Positions 1 to 8,986 of a stretch of DNA of 57,959 bases are shown in pieces. A program made the translations under genes and the position numbers. The DNA comes from Tessaracoccus antarcticus (lineage in GTDB: Bacteria; Actinomycetota; Actinomycetes; Propionibacteriales; Propionibacteriaceae): contig NZ_REFW01000008.1 of NCBI RefSeq assembly GCF_003688855.1, positions 1-57,959 on the forward strand. Reading direction: 5' to 3'. The notes under the pieces were generated by a model. That model saw nothing but the letters and a program-made list of their open reading frames with translations. It did not search any database and was not told the origin of the DNA. Positions within the stretch are counted from its first letter, which is position 1. The number at the start of each line of letters is the position of its first letter.

Positions 1-2
1 GG

Positions 3-659
3 GCACTTGCCCACGAGTTACCTGCCCATGTGCAGATCGGCACCATCGAAACCGAGTTCGAGCTGTTCCTGCGCGATACCGGCCACCATCAGGTGGTTCA
101 CGAGTGGCAGGCCAACCCCGGCACCGGCGAGTTGGGCCCCACAGGGCGCAGGGCGGGGGAGTACACCGTCCGTGACGCCCTGGAGGACTCGCTGCGGGCG
201 AACCTGGCCTACACCATCGTGGGGGAGGTCCGCGGCGACGAAGTGGTGACCATGTTCAAGTGCATGCAATCCGGATCCGGATCGATGTCGACCACCCACG
301 CGAAAACCGCTGAAGGTGCCATCCGGAAACTTGTCACCTGCGCAACCCAGGCCGGAGCCAACATCACCCGCGACTATGCCCTCAACGTCATCGCCGAAGA
401 CATCGACATCATCATCCAACTCCAGGTCGAATCCGAACCCATGCCGGATGGGTCCTGGCGCAAACACCGCTGGGTCTCCGAAATCATCGCCGTCGAGGCC
501 GGTGAACAGGCCAAGGGCTACGCCACCACTACCCTCTTCACCACGGCACCCGGCAGTCGCTACGCCATGGCCCAGCAACTGCCCACCCGGCTACACGACC
601 TGACCCGGTACGGCTTTGATCTCGACGCCTTCAACGCCGAGCGGGGGGCCACGCCATGA
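3..659 (+). CDS. tadA: TadA/CpaF-type pilus assembly ATPase, 3' part only
   Basis: Cytoplasmic secretion ATPase that powers assembly of a Tad (type IVc) pilus. The reading frame is open from the left edge of the window, so the N-terminal part, including Walker A, lies outside; 218 residues are visible. A Walker B-type motif VGEVRGDE (about residue 71) and the His-box region STTHAKT (about 96) identify the VirB11/CpaF family. A GTG at position 30 could look like a start but falls inside the family domain, and the upstream codons continue it (ELPAHVQIG). The stop overlaps the start of tadB by ATGA, so translation is probably coupled. It heads a run of same-strand pilus genes up to 8607. Confidence 0.93.
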   Translation, partial: ALAHELPAHVQIGTIETEFELFLRDTGHHQVVHEWQANPGTGELGPTGRRAGEYTVRDALEDSLRANLAYTIVGEVRGDEVVTMFKCMQSGSGSMSTTHAKTAEGAIRKLVTCATQAGANITRDYALNVIAEDIDIIIQLQVESEPMPDGSWRKHRWVSEIIAVEAGEQAKGYATTTLFTTAPGSRYAMAQQLPTRLHDLTRYGFDLDAFNAERGATP

Positions 660-1504
660 TGCTTGTCGCAGCCTTGGCCGGCGCCCTCCTGGCCGCCGGA
701 ATCGTCACCGCGGTCTGGGCGTTCCAACCGGCCCCACTCACGGTGCGGCGGCCCCGCAAGGTGTGGGGGGTGAAGGCCAGAACCCGGGTTTTGCTGATGG
801 TTGGCGGCGCAGCAGGTGCCGGCATCGCCGCCACCACCGGATGGCTGGTCGCCATCGTCGCCATCCCCGCCGGATTGGTGATGGGGGACAGGTTGCTGCG
901 GCGCCGCACACGCCCGGTGATTGCCCGTCTCGACGCCTTGGCCGAGTTCGCACGTGGCATCGCCGGGGTGCTCGGTGCGGGCCGGGGTATTGAGCAGGCA
1001 ATCCTCCAGGCCTCCCGCTCCACACCAAAAGCCATCGAACCCGAGGTGGCGAAGCTGGCTGCCCGACTCCGCGCGAACTTCGACATTGCCCGTGCGCTAC
1101 GTCTTTTTGCTGATGAATTCGACGATGCCACCGCCGACCTGTTCGTCGCCACCCTCCTCCTCGCATCACAACGAAGAGGCCCAGGCCTGGCATCGGTGAT
1201 GACGGACATGGCCGCCTCTGTTGACGCTGAAGTCAGAGCCCGCCGCGCGGTGGATGCCGAGCAGCAGAAACCCCGCACAGCCGCCCGCATCATCACCGCC
1301 ATCACCGCCGCTCTCCTGGCGGGGCTGGCCCTGTCTGGGGACTACATTGCCCCCTACACAACCCCGATCGGGCAGGTCCTGCTGACCGCCTACCTGACCG
1401 CATGGGCACTGATCTTGTGGTGGATGGCACGCATGACCAAAGACCAACCCATCCCACGCTTCATCGGCACCACCACCACACCCGAGACGGGAGTGTCGTC
1501 ATGA
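656..1504 (+). CDS. tadB: TadB-like inner-membrane platform protein (T2SSF domain)
   Basis: Platform protein that pairs with TadC in the cytoplasmic membrane and transmits the motion of the TadA ATPase to pilin assembly. The 282 residues have N-terminal hydrophobic segments (about 3-22 and 45-80), a central helical T2SSF-type domain (about 90-205, with GIAGVLGAGRGIEQAI and a QRRGPGL turn) and C-terminal membrane segments (about 215-265). Length is normal for actinobacterial TadB. It overlaps the genes on both sides by ATGA. The assignment rests on domain pattern and its position between tadA and tadC. Confidence 0.88.
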   Translation: MMLVAALAGALLAAGIVTAVWAFQPAPLTVRRPRKVWGVKARTRVLLMVGGAAGAGIAATTGWLVAIVAIPAGLVMGDRLLRRRTRPVIARLDALAEFARGIAGVLGAGRGIEQAILQASRSTPKAIEPEVAKLAARLRANFDIARALRLFADEFDDATADLFVATLLLASQRRGPGLASVMTDMAASVDAEVRARRAVDAEQQKPRTAARIITAITAALLAGLALSGDYIAPYTTPIGQVLLTAYLTAWALILWWMARMTKDQPIPRFIGTTTTPETGVSS

Positions 1505-2400
1505 TGACCGGGCTGCAGCTGGCTATCCTCTCCGGCGCCATGATGGCTACCGGTATCTCGGTGCTGGTGTGGCGGCTCGCCCCAGCCCCCACCCACCTGG
1601 GAGACGCCATCGCCAGGCTGAGGCCCGGGACTGCAGAGATCACCACCACAGGCCAATTCCACCGGCCCGACACTGAAACCCGTGTCGGGGCCTGGGCACA
1701 GAAACACCTCCCCGCCGGGGTGTGGGGGACACCGCCCGAGCATGATCTGGCGATCCTGCAACGCACCCGCACATCCTTCTACGGCTCCAAAATCATCGCC
1801 GCCACCATCGGCCTGATCATCGGCCCCCTCCTCACACTCACCGCCATGGCCCTGGGTGTCAGTGTTCCGTTCGCCATCCCCGTCATCGGATCCATCGGGC
1901 TCGGTGCGGTCCTGTGGCTGATGCCCGGCGCCGAAGTCAAAGACAAAGCCCGCCGCGCCCGCGCCGAGTTCTCCTACGCCCTCGGCGCGTTCGTCGAAAT
2001 GGTCGCCCTCGAACGCCTCTCCGGCTCCGGAGTCCCCCAAGCACTGCAACGGGCCGCCGACATCGGCGACTCATGGGCCTTCCAACGCATCTCAGCCACC
2101 CTGAAACGCACCGAATACACCGGCCACAACCCCTGGGACGCCCTCGAAGACCTCGGCAACGAACTCAACCTCACAGACCTAGTCGACCTGGCCGACATCA
2201 TGCGACTGGCCGGCGCCGACGGCACCCAGATCTACAACTCACTCAGAGCCAGGGCCGCCACCATGCGCAACGCACTCCTGACCAACCACATCGCCGCAGC
2301 CAACCGCACAGGCGAACGCATCGCCATCCCCGTCGGCCTACTCGTCATCGTCTTGGCCATCACCCTCATCACACCCGCATTCCTACGAATGCTCACCTAA
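1501..2400 (+). CDS. tadC: TadC-like inner-membrane platform protein (T2SSF domain)
   Basis: Second T2SSF-domain platform subunit of the Tad pilus. The start is the ATG at 1501, which overlaps the tadB stop, rather than an in-frame GTG about 100 bp upstream inside tadB; this gives 299 residues. An N-terminal membrane segment (about 5-25), a pair of hydrophobic segments (about 100-145), the T2SSF domain (about 155-265, with YALGAFVEMVALERLSGSG) and a C-terminal membrane anchor (about 275-298) fit TadC. The pilin gene follows after 20 bp. Confidence 0.87.
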   Translation: MMTGLQLAILSGAMMATGISVLVWRLAPAPTHLGDAIARLRPGTAEITTTGQFHRPDTETRVGAWAQKHLPAGVWGTPPEHDLAILQRTRTSFYGSKIIAATIGLIIGPLLTLTAMALGVSVPFAIPVIGSIGLGAVLWLMPGAEVKDKARRARAEFSYALGAFVEMVALERLSGSGVPQALQRAADIGDSWAFQRISATLKRTEYTGHNPWDALEDLGNELNLTDLVDLADIMRLAGADGTQIYNSLRARAATMRNALLTNHIAAANRTGERIAIPVGLLVIVLAITLITPAFLRMLT

Positions 2401-2420
2401 CACCCAGCAAGGAGACAATC

Positions 2421-2597
2421 ATGACAACCATCATCACCACCCTCCTGACAGCACTCCTCACCCCACCCCCACGCAGGGATGAGCGAGGCCTGTCGCAATC
2501 CGTCGAAAACGCCATCCTGCTGGCCGGTGCCGTCGTCATCGCCGGAATCGTCATCGCTGTCATCACCGCCTATGTCCGCGCCAACCTGCCCACCTAA
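2421..2597 (+). CDS. Small Flp-type prepilin
   Basis: 58-residue candidate major pilin. It starts at an ATG with AAGGAG 6 bp upstream. It has a short polar leader, then RG-LSQSVENAILL leading into one hydrophobic helix (about residues 29-52). A glycine followed five to six residues later by Glu at the start of a single hydrophobic helix is the pattern of class IVb Flp prepilins processed by a TadV-type peptidase. No prepilin peptidase is visible here, so it must lie elsewhere, perhaps left of the window. Position directly after tadC supports the call. Confidence 0.72.
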   Translation: MTTIITTLLTALLTPPPRRDERGLSQSVENAILLAGAVVIAGIVIAVITAYVRANLPT

Positions 2598-2622
2598 CCC
2601 CCGCCGACACGGGGAGAGGGGG

Positions 2623-2970
2623 ATGAGCAACACCATCCAGATGACACTGCTGTTCCCCCTGGTCTTTGCGGTCCTGCTGTCCACGTTGCAGTGGGCCATG
2701 GTGTCCTGGGCTGATGCCACGGCGTTGGCCGCCGCCCAAGACGCAGCCCGCATCACCGCCGCACACAACTCCACCACCGCCGCCGGCAACACAGCTGCCA
2801 CCAGCGCCGCAGGCAACGGTTCCATCACCGGCATCCAGATCAGCATCCAGCGCGGGGCTACCGCTACCACGGCTACCGTCACTGGAACCGCTCTCACCGT
2901 CATCCCCGGCTTTCACCACACCATAACCAAGACCGCACAAGCCCCCACCCAACGCATCACGCAGTCCTAA
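2623..2970 (+). CDS. TadE-like minor pilin
   Basis: 115-residue protein with an N-terminal hydrophobic helix preceded by few charged residues (SNTIQMTLLFPLVFAVLL) and an Ala-rich region (ADATALAAAQDAAR), then an extracytoplasmic Thr/Ala-rich tail. This is typical of TadE/TadF pseudopilins, although the canonical Glu at position 5 of the helix is not obvious. The ATG at 2623 was chosen because GGAGAGGGGG stands just upstream; an earlier in-frame start would overlap the pilin gene. Likely a minor tip or priming subunit of the pilus. Confidence 0.68.
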   Translation: MSNTIQMTLLFPLVFAVLLSTLQWAMVSWADATALAAAQDAARITAAHNSTTAAGNTAATSAAGNGSITGIQISIQRGATATTATVTGTALTVIPGFHHTITKTAQAPTQRITQS

Positions 2971-2996
2971 AATCCCGACCGGCAGGAGCACCCATC

Positions 2997-3629
2997 ATGA
3001 GAACCACCACCACCGCCATCACTGTGCTGGCGCTCGGACTGGGAGCCCTCAACGCCTGCACCACCACCCAACCCGAACCCAGCCCAACCCCGACAACCGT
3101 GATAACCACGCCAACGCCGTCGCCCACACCCAGCCCGACGCAGACCGCCCAGTCTCCAACACCGACCACCGCCTCGCCTTCGCACACGCCAACACAAACA
3201 CTGGACGCGGATCAGAGCGCGGCCCGCGATGTGGTGCTTCATCTGTATCAACTTCAAAACAGGTTCAGCATGGACGACTCACTCAAGGACCTGACACCGC
3301 TGACAGACATCACGACCGGGGCAGCTCAACAGCAGGTCGTAGCGGCACTGGATGACTACCGGGCACTTGGCGCCACCCAGACAGCGCCCGTGGCAGTCAG
3401 CGTCGAAAAGGTCGGGTCGCTAGCCATAGGCGCCCCGGGCACAAGAATGATCGAGGTTGTTGCGTGCGTCGACGCCACCGGCGTTGACATGGTTAACAAA
3501 AAGACTGGGAAATCGGTCTTGGCCGGAGAACGAAACCAGGTGAACCTTTTCACCTTGGAAGTTGTCAATGAGGACAACAGCTGGCTCGTCAGTGACATTG
3601 CTGCCAAGCCAACGAAGGCATGTTCATGA
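2997..3629 (+). CDS. Secreted lipoprotein in the Tad operon
   Basis: 210-residue protein with a lipoprotein signal (hydrophobic stretch ending LNAC, lipid-accepting Cys about residue 21), then a Pro/Thr/Ser-rich linker (about 25-65) and a compact domain of about 140 residues. I do not recognise the domain; its size and its position after a signal and linker resemble surface lipoproteins with an NTF2-like or related fold, but that is a guess. A Shine-Dalgarno GGCAGGAG precedes the start. It overlaps the next gene by ATGA and belongs to the pilus operon, possibly as an envelope-anchored assembly accessory. Confidence 0.8.
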   Translation: MRTTTTAITVLALGLGALNACTTTQPEPSPTPTTVITTPTPSPTPSPTQTAQSPTPTTASPSHTPTQTLDADQSAARDVVLHLYQLQNRFSMDDSLKDLTPLTDITTGAAQQQVVAALDDYRALGATQTAPVAVSVEKVGSLAIGAPGTRMIEVVACVDATGVDMVNKKTGKSVLAGERNQVNLFTLEVVNEDNSWLVSDIAAKPTKACS

Positions 3630-4525
3630 AGGTCCAACAGCGTTTAGCCTTCATGACTTGCCTGTCCATGCTCCTGGCCACAACCGTGTTCTCCGGCACC
3701 GCGCGGGCAGACTGCGAAGGCGGAGTGACGATTCAGTCTTCTGACTGGCTGGGAACGGTTCGTACCATCGTGCAATGTCCCAGCAGCTCAGGTACGCCGT
3801 CGAAACGGACAGAAAGTCGAACGTGCAACAGTCCGGCCGGTGCCACTATCCCCTGTCGAACCGGACAAGGTAGCTGGAATGCTGATAAGTCCTGCTATAG
3901 CCAACAAACCTCTCCCGACGTTCTCGTCCCAGATGATCCATCGGGCGACCGCGCAGGCATTGTGATGCTCTGCACAACCTTGGCCGGCAGCACCTTCAAC
4001 TATCTGGCACCCCCGGGACAACCTCAACCCCCGGACCCTCGACAGCTGGCACAGACCGCGATCGATCGGATGAATCTGCATGCCATTCGGATTGGGTCGT
4101 TCCCTCACACGGTGGAGAAGTCTCCGATGTCGCTCGGGGTCGTTGGGTGGAATGTGTGGATGTGGGTTGATGCCGCCTCCGCCACCACCTACGGCCCGGT
4201 CGCCAAATCTGTGTCTGCTGGCGGCTACACCGTCACCGCCACCGCCGAGGTGGCCGAGGTTGTGTGGGACATGGGCAACGGCGACACCATCAGCTGCGGC
4301 AAGGGCACCCCCTATCCAGCCACTACAGAGAAGGACCCGGAATCCCCGGACTGCGGCTACCACTACACCCACGACGGCCGATACACGATCACCGCCACCA
4401 CCCACTGGAACATCACCTGGACCGGGATCGGACAATCCGGGGTGATCCCCATGGAACTCACCGCTACCGGGCACCTGGCGATCGCCGAGATCCAGGTACT
4501 CAACATCCCTGTCGAACAACACTGA
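3626..4525 (+). CDS. Secreted PKD-like domain protein of the Tad operon
   Basis: 299-residue exported protein. Signal peptide MKVQQRLAF... ends at ARA-D (about residue 29). The mature part has several Cys pairs, and the C-terminal third resembles a PKD-type beta sandwich: VVWDMGNGDTISC, then CGYHYTHDGRYTITAT, matching the W-x-F/M-GDG and Y-x-Y-T-V pattern of PKD repeats. The ATG at 3626 overlaps the upstream stop; another in-frame ATG lies at 3620. Proteins of this architecture occur in actinobacterial Tad loci and may be surface or tip components. Exact role not known to me. Confidence 0.75.
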   Translation: MKVQQRLAFMTCLSMLLATTVFSGTARADCEGGVTIQSSDWLGTVRTIVQCPSSSGTPSKRTESRTCNSPAGATIPCRTGQGSWNADKSCYSQQTSPDVLVPDDPSGDRAGIVMLCTTLAGSTFNYLAPPGQPQPPDPRQLAQTAIDRMNLHAIRIGSFPHTVEKSPMSLGVVGWNVWMWVDAASATTYGPVAKSVSAGGYTVTATAEVAEVVWDMGNGDTISCGKGTPYPATTEKDPESPDCGYHYTHDGRYTITATTHWNITWTGIGQSGVIPMELTATGHLAIAEIQVLNIPVEQH

Positions 4526-4539
4526 GGGGGAGGCAGACC

Positions 4540-4965
4540 ATGCGGCCGACGAGCGATGAGCGGGGGTACATGGTGGCGATCGAAGCCGCACTGCTGTTGC
4601 CTGTGTTGCTGCTCGTGGTCGGGCTGGTGATCGTGCTCGGACGTAGCGCCCTGGCTGAGCAGGCAGTCGGGGCAGCTGCTGCGAATGCAGCCCGAGCCGC
4701 CTCCATGGAGCGCACCATCCCCGGCGCAACTGCGTCAGCCACCACCACTGCCCGGGTGTCGCTGGGGGAGTCCTCCATCACCTGCGCCCACCAGTCCGTA
4801 TCGGTCAACGCGGCAGGTCTTGCATCCGCGCCCGGGGTGCCAGCGTCGGTGTCGGTAACCGTGACCTGCCAAGTCATCTTCAAGCTGTCTCTGCCCGGAT
4901 TCCCTTCCCAGAGCGACGTAAGTGCCACCCGTTCCTCGCCCGTCGACACGTTTCGGAGCCGATGA
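4540..4965 (+). CDS. tadE: TadE-family pseudopilin
   Basis: 141 residues. N-terminus DERGYMVAIEAALLLPVLLLVVG is a classic TadE motif: Gly cleavage site, Glu in the early helix, then a long hydrophobic helix (about 12-32), followed by an Ala-rich amphipathic stretch and a beta-rich extracytoplasmic domain with Cys pairs. GAGGGGGAGG sits about 5 bp upstream of the ATG. It is followed by the tadG-like gene after 1 bp. Role: minor pilin of the Tad pilus. Confidence 0.85.
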   Translation: MRPTSDERGYMVAIEAALLLPVLLLVVGLVIVLGRSALAEQAVGAAAANAARAASMERTIPGATASATTTARVSLGESSITCAHQSVSVNAAGLASAPGVPASVSVTVTCQVIFKLSLPGFPSQSDVSATRSSPVDTFRSR

Positions 4966-4966
4966 C

Positions 4967-5443
4967 ATGACATCGTCAGACACCCGGGATACAGGGTCCG
5001 ACCGGCAGGCCATCCCACCGCGCAGGTCGTGGAGGAGTGGGGGTGGTGGTGAGCGTGGCGCGATCAGTGTGTGGGTCAGCATCTCCTTGGTGGCGTTCAT
5101 GATCTGCGTCGGGATCGGTGTCGACTTCGCGGGCCACGCCACTGCCGAACAACACGCCCGCGCAGTGGCAGCAGAAGCCGCCCGCGCCGGGGGCCAATTC
5201 CTGCAGGTCCAACCCGGACTGCGACCCCGACCCGATGTGTACGCAGCAACCCAAGCCGCACAGGCCTACGTTGCCCGCTCCAACTTCACCGGTGCCGCCA
5301 CCGTCCAAGCCGGGACGATTCGGGTCAGCGTTACCGGTACCTACCGGTGCCAATTCCTCGGGATCATCGGCATCAACACCCTGCCCCTCCACGGGGACGG
5401 GGCCGCGACAGTGACACCCGTCATCGCAGGGGAGGAAGCATGA
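4967..5443 (+). CDS. TadG-like pseudopilin/pilus accessory protein
   Basis: 158 residues starting at the ATG one base after the tadE stop; a GTG-type start further upstream would overlap tadE. The sequence GERGAISVWVSISLVAFMICVGIGVDFAG has the Gly/Ala start, one hydrophobic helix and the VDFAG turn seen in TadG/TadE-like proteins, followed by an Ala-rich helix and an extracytoplasmic beta domain. It is shorter than proteobacterial TadG, which carries a von Willebrand-like region, so TadG-like is the safe name. The stop overlaps the next start by ATGA. Confidence 0.78.
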   Translation: MTSSDTRDTGSDRQAIPPRRSWRSGGGGERGAISVWVSISLVAFMICVGIGVDFAGHATAEQHARAVAAEAARAGGQFLQVQPGLRPRPDVYAATQAAQAYVARSNFTGAATVQAGTIRVSVTGTYRCQFLGIIGINTLPLHGDGAATVTPVIAGEEA

Positions 5444-8400
5444 GAACTCTCCAACGGCTCCAAGGGCTCGCCGCCACCCTTCTCCTGCTGGCCATTCTGG
5501 CTGGCGTCCCGGTAGTGCTCATAGGTTTGGCAACGAGGCCAGGTTTCCTTCCGACTTGGCTGCGACTCACGTCGGTCCTGACCGCACCTGATGACGGTCG
5601 GCTGCTGGTCGTGGTGATTTGGGCCGCTGCATGGGTTGTTTGGACGATGACGGCGTGGCTGATCCTCCGCGAGATCGCCGCCACCATCCGCGGCATCCAG
5701 ACTCCACACCTGCCCGCCGTCTCCCTACCCCAAGGTGCGGCCAAACACCTCGTCGCTGCTGCGGCGTTGCTTTTCATCGCACTGCCCACCGCCCCGGCCC
5801 CTCAAATCGCCCACGCCGACCCCGGGCCCGTCGCCACCGACACCACGCCGCCGACCGCCCCCGCTGATATCCACACCCCCCGATCGCCGGCGATGAACCA
5901 AGCCGAGGTGGTCGTCGGCCCCGGTGACACCTTGTGGAGGTACGCGAAGACCTACCTGGGGGATGGGACCCGGTGGCCCGAGATCTACCAAGCGAATCGT
6001 GGAGTACCCCAGACGGACGGGGCCAGCCTCACCCACCCAGATCTGATCCTTGATGGCTGGCACCTCACCATCCCGACCGGGTCGCCTATCCCCACCCCGC
6101 CAACGGCCACGGCCACCATGCAGGAGGTCATCGTCGGACCCGGCGACACCTTGTGGGGCTACGCGAAGACCTACCTGGGAGATGGGAACCGGTGGCCCGA
6201 GATTTACCACGCCAACCAGGGCCTACCCCAAGAGGAGGGGGGTGCGCTCACCAACCCAGACCTGATCCTCGATGGCTGGCACCTCACCATCCCCACCGGG
6301 TCGCCTACCCCCACTCCCACAACGCACGATACCCAGCCCGCCACACCTACACCCGCTCCACCTACCCCCCTACCCCTGGCCGGTGACGACACCCCACCCG
6401 GTCCAGATTCGGCTACCCCCACGAGCCTGTCCGGCCAGGAACCCACCCAGAATCCTCCGGCGGTGGTTATCCCCCCGACACCACCACTCGCCTCCCCCTC
6501 ACCGACGCCGATCGTGACAGCCGTCCCCACGACCGCCGAGCCACCTGTTGTGGGGGAGAACGCGGAGGGTGTGGGGGAGTCGGAGTCGTCGCCGGTGTGG
6601 CAGGTCGCAGGGCTGGCCGGGGCGGGACTCTTCCTCGGCGCCGGGGTGTTCGCGGTGCTGCGCCGACGACGCCGCGATCAGTTCCGGCACCGCCAACCTG
6701 GGCTGATGATCACCATCCCCGACCCGATCGTGGCCCCGATAGAGATGACGGCCACCCTGGCCGCCGACCTGTCAGCCCGTCTGCTGGCCCGTATCGATGA
6801 CGTGCTGCGCATCACTGTCGCAACGCTCATCGACGTCCCTGAGATTTCAGCGGTCGGGGTCGGCGGGGACGGCACCATCACCCTTCACACCTCCACCGAA
6901 CTGCCCGAGCCCTGGCAGCCTGTAAGTGGCGGCTGTTCCCTGCCCGCCGGGACCACACCGGAGCCGGTTGGCCCCCGCAACCCCGGTACGCCGGCCCCGT
7001 ACCCGCTGTTGGTCACCATCGGCGTCGACGACACCGGCACCACGTGGCTGCTGAACCTGGAGCATCAAGGCACGCTGACGGTCGGCGGGGATGAGGTGAT
7101 GCGCGACGACTTCCTCCGCTACGTGGCGGCTGAACTAGCCGTCAACCCCTGGTCCCGCGACGTCCGTATCGCCTGCCTCGGCATCGCCGCCGAAACCCTG
7201 CCCATGGCACCGGACAAGTTCGACGCAACGGATGAACGTGTCACCGCGCTGGCCACGAGCAATGTGGAGCGTGCTTCACGCTCCCGCACCACCGCCGCCA
7301 CCGGCCGCCTCCACCAACTCGAGGACGAAGCGTGGCCGGCCGTCGCGGCAATGATTGCCGCCAACACCACCGCTGCACAGGAACTGCAGCACCTCATCGA
7401 AGTCCACCCCCACCGCAGCGGAGCGGCCCTGCTGCGCTGCACCACCATCGGGGATCTGAATCTCACCACGGGGGGTCGGCTCACCGGGTACGGGTTCGAT
7501 CTGGTCCCCGTCGGCCTCACCGCCGACGAAGCTGCAGGGTGTGCCGCCCTCCTTAGGGCAGCAAACGACACCGGCCCCGGCCAACCAGCCCAGCCGGCCG
7601 ACACCATCACCGACAAGACCGGCAACCTCCTGCCCAGTACCAGCGTTGATCGGAACGACAACCACACGCCGGCCGCCGAGCCGATCCTCGCAGCACCCGA
7701 CGTCGAGTACATCGAGGTTGCCCCCGTCACCCCTGTAGACCTGCAGCTCCTCGCACCGAGGGTCCGCGATGGGATTGCGGACCAGCTCCTGGCCGCCGAC
7801 CCTGGCTTGGACCGCGACGTCGCCGCGTGGTTCTCTTCACGCTGCCCACAGCCGCGACTGACGTGGCTCGGGCCGGTCACCGCACGCTGCCACGGCACAC
7901 CCCCCGCGAAGTCCAAGGGTTACTACGTTGAAGTCCTGTCCTTCCTCGCCGCCCATCCCAACGGGGTCACCAACGACCAACTCGTAGAAGCGTTCACCAT
8001 CACCCGCGAACGGGTACACACCATCATCTCCAACCTTCGGCAATGGGTCGGCGTCAACCCCGCCACCCAACAACCCCATATCCCGGAGGCCAAAGGCTCT
8101 CTCCAAGCTGCCGCCCGCGGTGTTGGCCTCTACCTCGTCGAGAGCCTCCTCGTGGACGCCGACCTCTTCCGGAGACTCCGCACCCGCGCCCACGCCAAAG
8201 GGGCAGATGGCATTCAGGATTTAGAAACCGCACTCACCCTGGTCACTGGACGCCCCTTCGACCAACTCCGCCCCACAGGGTGGTCATGGCTCGCCCACGG
8301 TGACCGCATCGACCACCACATGACCTGCGCCATCGGTGACGTCGCCCACACCCTCGTTACCCACCACCTGCACGCCGGCGACCTTCCCGCCGCCCGGAAA

Positions 8401-8607
8401 GCAGCGGAAGCCGGGCTTACAGTGTGCCCGGAATCTGAAACTGCATGCATGGATCTGGCGCACATCATGGTCAACGAAGGCAACACCCAAGCAGCCCATC
8501 AACTCCTCACCGACGCACTCGCCGATGGCTCCGAAGGAGACCCCATCGACCCCAGCGACCGCGCCAGCCAGATTTTCCTTAACAAGCACTTCCGCCAAAC
8601 CGCCTGA
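5440..8607 (+). CDS. Membrane protein with two LysM domains and C-terminal BTAD domain
   Basis: 1055 residues. Hydrophobic segments at about 10-30, 50-75 and 105-125, the last resembling an export signal (IAHA-D). Two LysM peptidoglycan-binding domains follow (about 156-208 and 227-280), almost identical to each other (GPGDTLWxYAKTYLGDG, DGWHLTIPTG). A Pro/Thr-rich linker leads to another membrane helix (about 385-405) with an RRRRR stop-transfer. The remaining 640 residues end in a bacterial transcriptional activator domain (about 815-1050, helical repeat region with DQLRPTGWSWLA). This puts cell-wall binding outside and a SARP-like helical domain inside. It is the last gene of the Tad operon. 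Function inferred only: anchoring the pilus or sensing assembly. Confidence 0.85.
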   Translation: MRTLQRLQGLAATLLLLAILAGVPVVLIGLATRPGFLPTWLRLTSVLTAPDDGRLLVVVIWAAAWVVWTMTAWLILREIAATIRGIQTPHLPAVSLPQGAAKHLVAAAALLFIALPTAPAPQIAHADPGPVATDTTPPTAPADIHTPRSPAMNQAEVVVGPGDTLWRYAKTYLGDGTRWPEIYQANRGVPQTDGASLTHPDLILDGWHLTIPTGSPIPTPPTATATMQEVIVGPGDTLWGYAKTYLGDGNRWPEIYHANQGLPQEEGGALTNPDLILDGWHLTIPTGSPTPTPTTHDTQPATPTPAPPTPLPLAGDDTPPGPDSATPTSLSGQEPTQNPPAVVIPPTPPLASPSPTPIVTAVPTTAEPPVVGENAEGVGESESSPVWQVAGLAGAGLFLGAGVFAVLRRRRRDQFRHRQPGLMITIPDPIVAPIEMTATLAADLSARLLARIDDVLRITVATLIDVPEISAVGVGGDGTITLHTSTELPEPWQPVSGGCSLPAGTTPEPVGPRNPGTPAPYPLLVTIGVDDTGTTWLLNLEHQGTLTVGGDEVMRDDFLRYVAAELAVNPWSRDVRIACLGIAAETLPMAPDKFDATDERVTALATSNVERASRSRTTAATGRLHQLEDEAWPAVAAMIAANTTAAQELQHLIEVHPHRSGAALLRCTTIGDLNLTTGGRLTGYGFDLVPVGLTADEAAGCAALLRAANDTGPGQPAQPADTITDKTGNLLPSTSVDRNDNHTPAAEPILAAPDVEYIEVAPVTPVDLQLLAPRVRDGIADQLLAADPGLDRDVAAWFSSRCPQPRLTWLGPVTARCHGTPPAKSKGYYVEVLSFLAAHPNGVTNDQLVEAFTITRERVHTIISNLRQWVGVNPATQQPHIPEAKGSLQAAARGVGLYLVESLLVDADLFRRLRTRAHAKGADGIQDLETALTLVTGRPFDQLRPTGWSWLAHGDRIDHHMTCAIGDVAHTLVTHHLHAGDLPAARKAAEAGLTVCPESETACMDLAHIMVNEGNTQAAHQLLTDALADGSEGDPIDPSDRASQIFLNKHFRQTA

Positions 8608-8986
8608 CCGAAGGTTGGTACCCGATTAATGCGTGCCGCCTTCGATTAAAGCCTCGACAGCGGCGGATTCAAGTCCCTTCTTCGGCACGTAGAAGTATCC
8701 CTTTGACTAGGTGTTTTGTTACCAGTGTCAATTCCTTACGCCTCTTCGTGCGTCTTGCGTGCAACAGTGCGGTACTCACGTTGGTGACGCCGTTGTCTTC
8801 ATTGATCCCGGCCAGCATGGGCCCCATGATCCGATCCGCGCCTCCCGCCGTGTCTCCACGGGGAGCACTTGAACGAATCTCGTAGCGGCTCTGGCTCCGC
8901 ACGGTGGCAGATATGACACGGTCTGGTCGCAATCCCTCCCGTTCTCGATAGCGGCGTGTCATCCATTCGCGGAGATCTGTTGAGGG
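8608..8986. other. Intergenic stretch between Tad operon and copB
   Basis: About 380 bp between two genes whose 3' ends face each other. No convincing gene, tRNA or strong terminator hairpin seen. An open frame on the minus strand (8669-8962) shows no recognisable domain and no good ribosome-binding site. It separates the pilus operon from the metal island and may be an old junction. Confidence 0.5.

Noticed and set aside
8640..8690. tRNA-like GATTCAAGTCC sequence
   Set aside because: No complementary T-stem, acceptor stem or anticodon arm can be formed around it.
8669..8962. 97-codon minus-strand gene downstream of copB
   Set aside because: No start signal, no domain, Arg-rich composition; probably chance.
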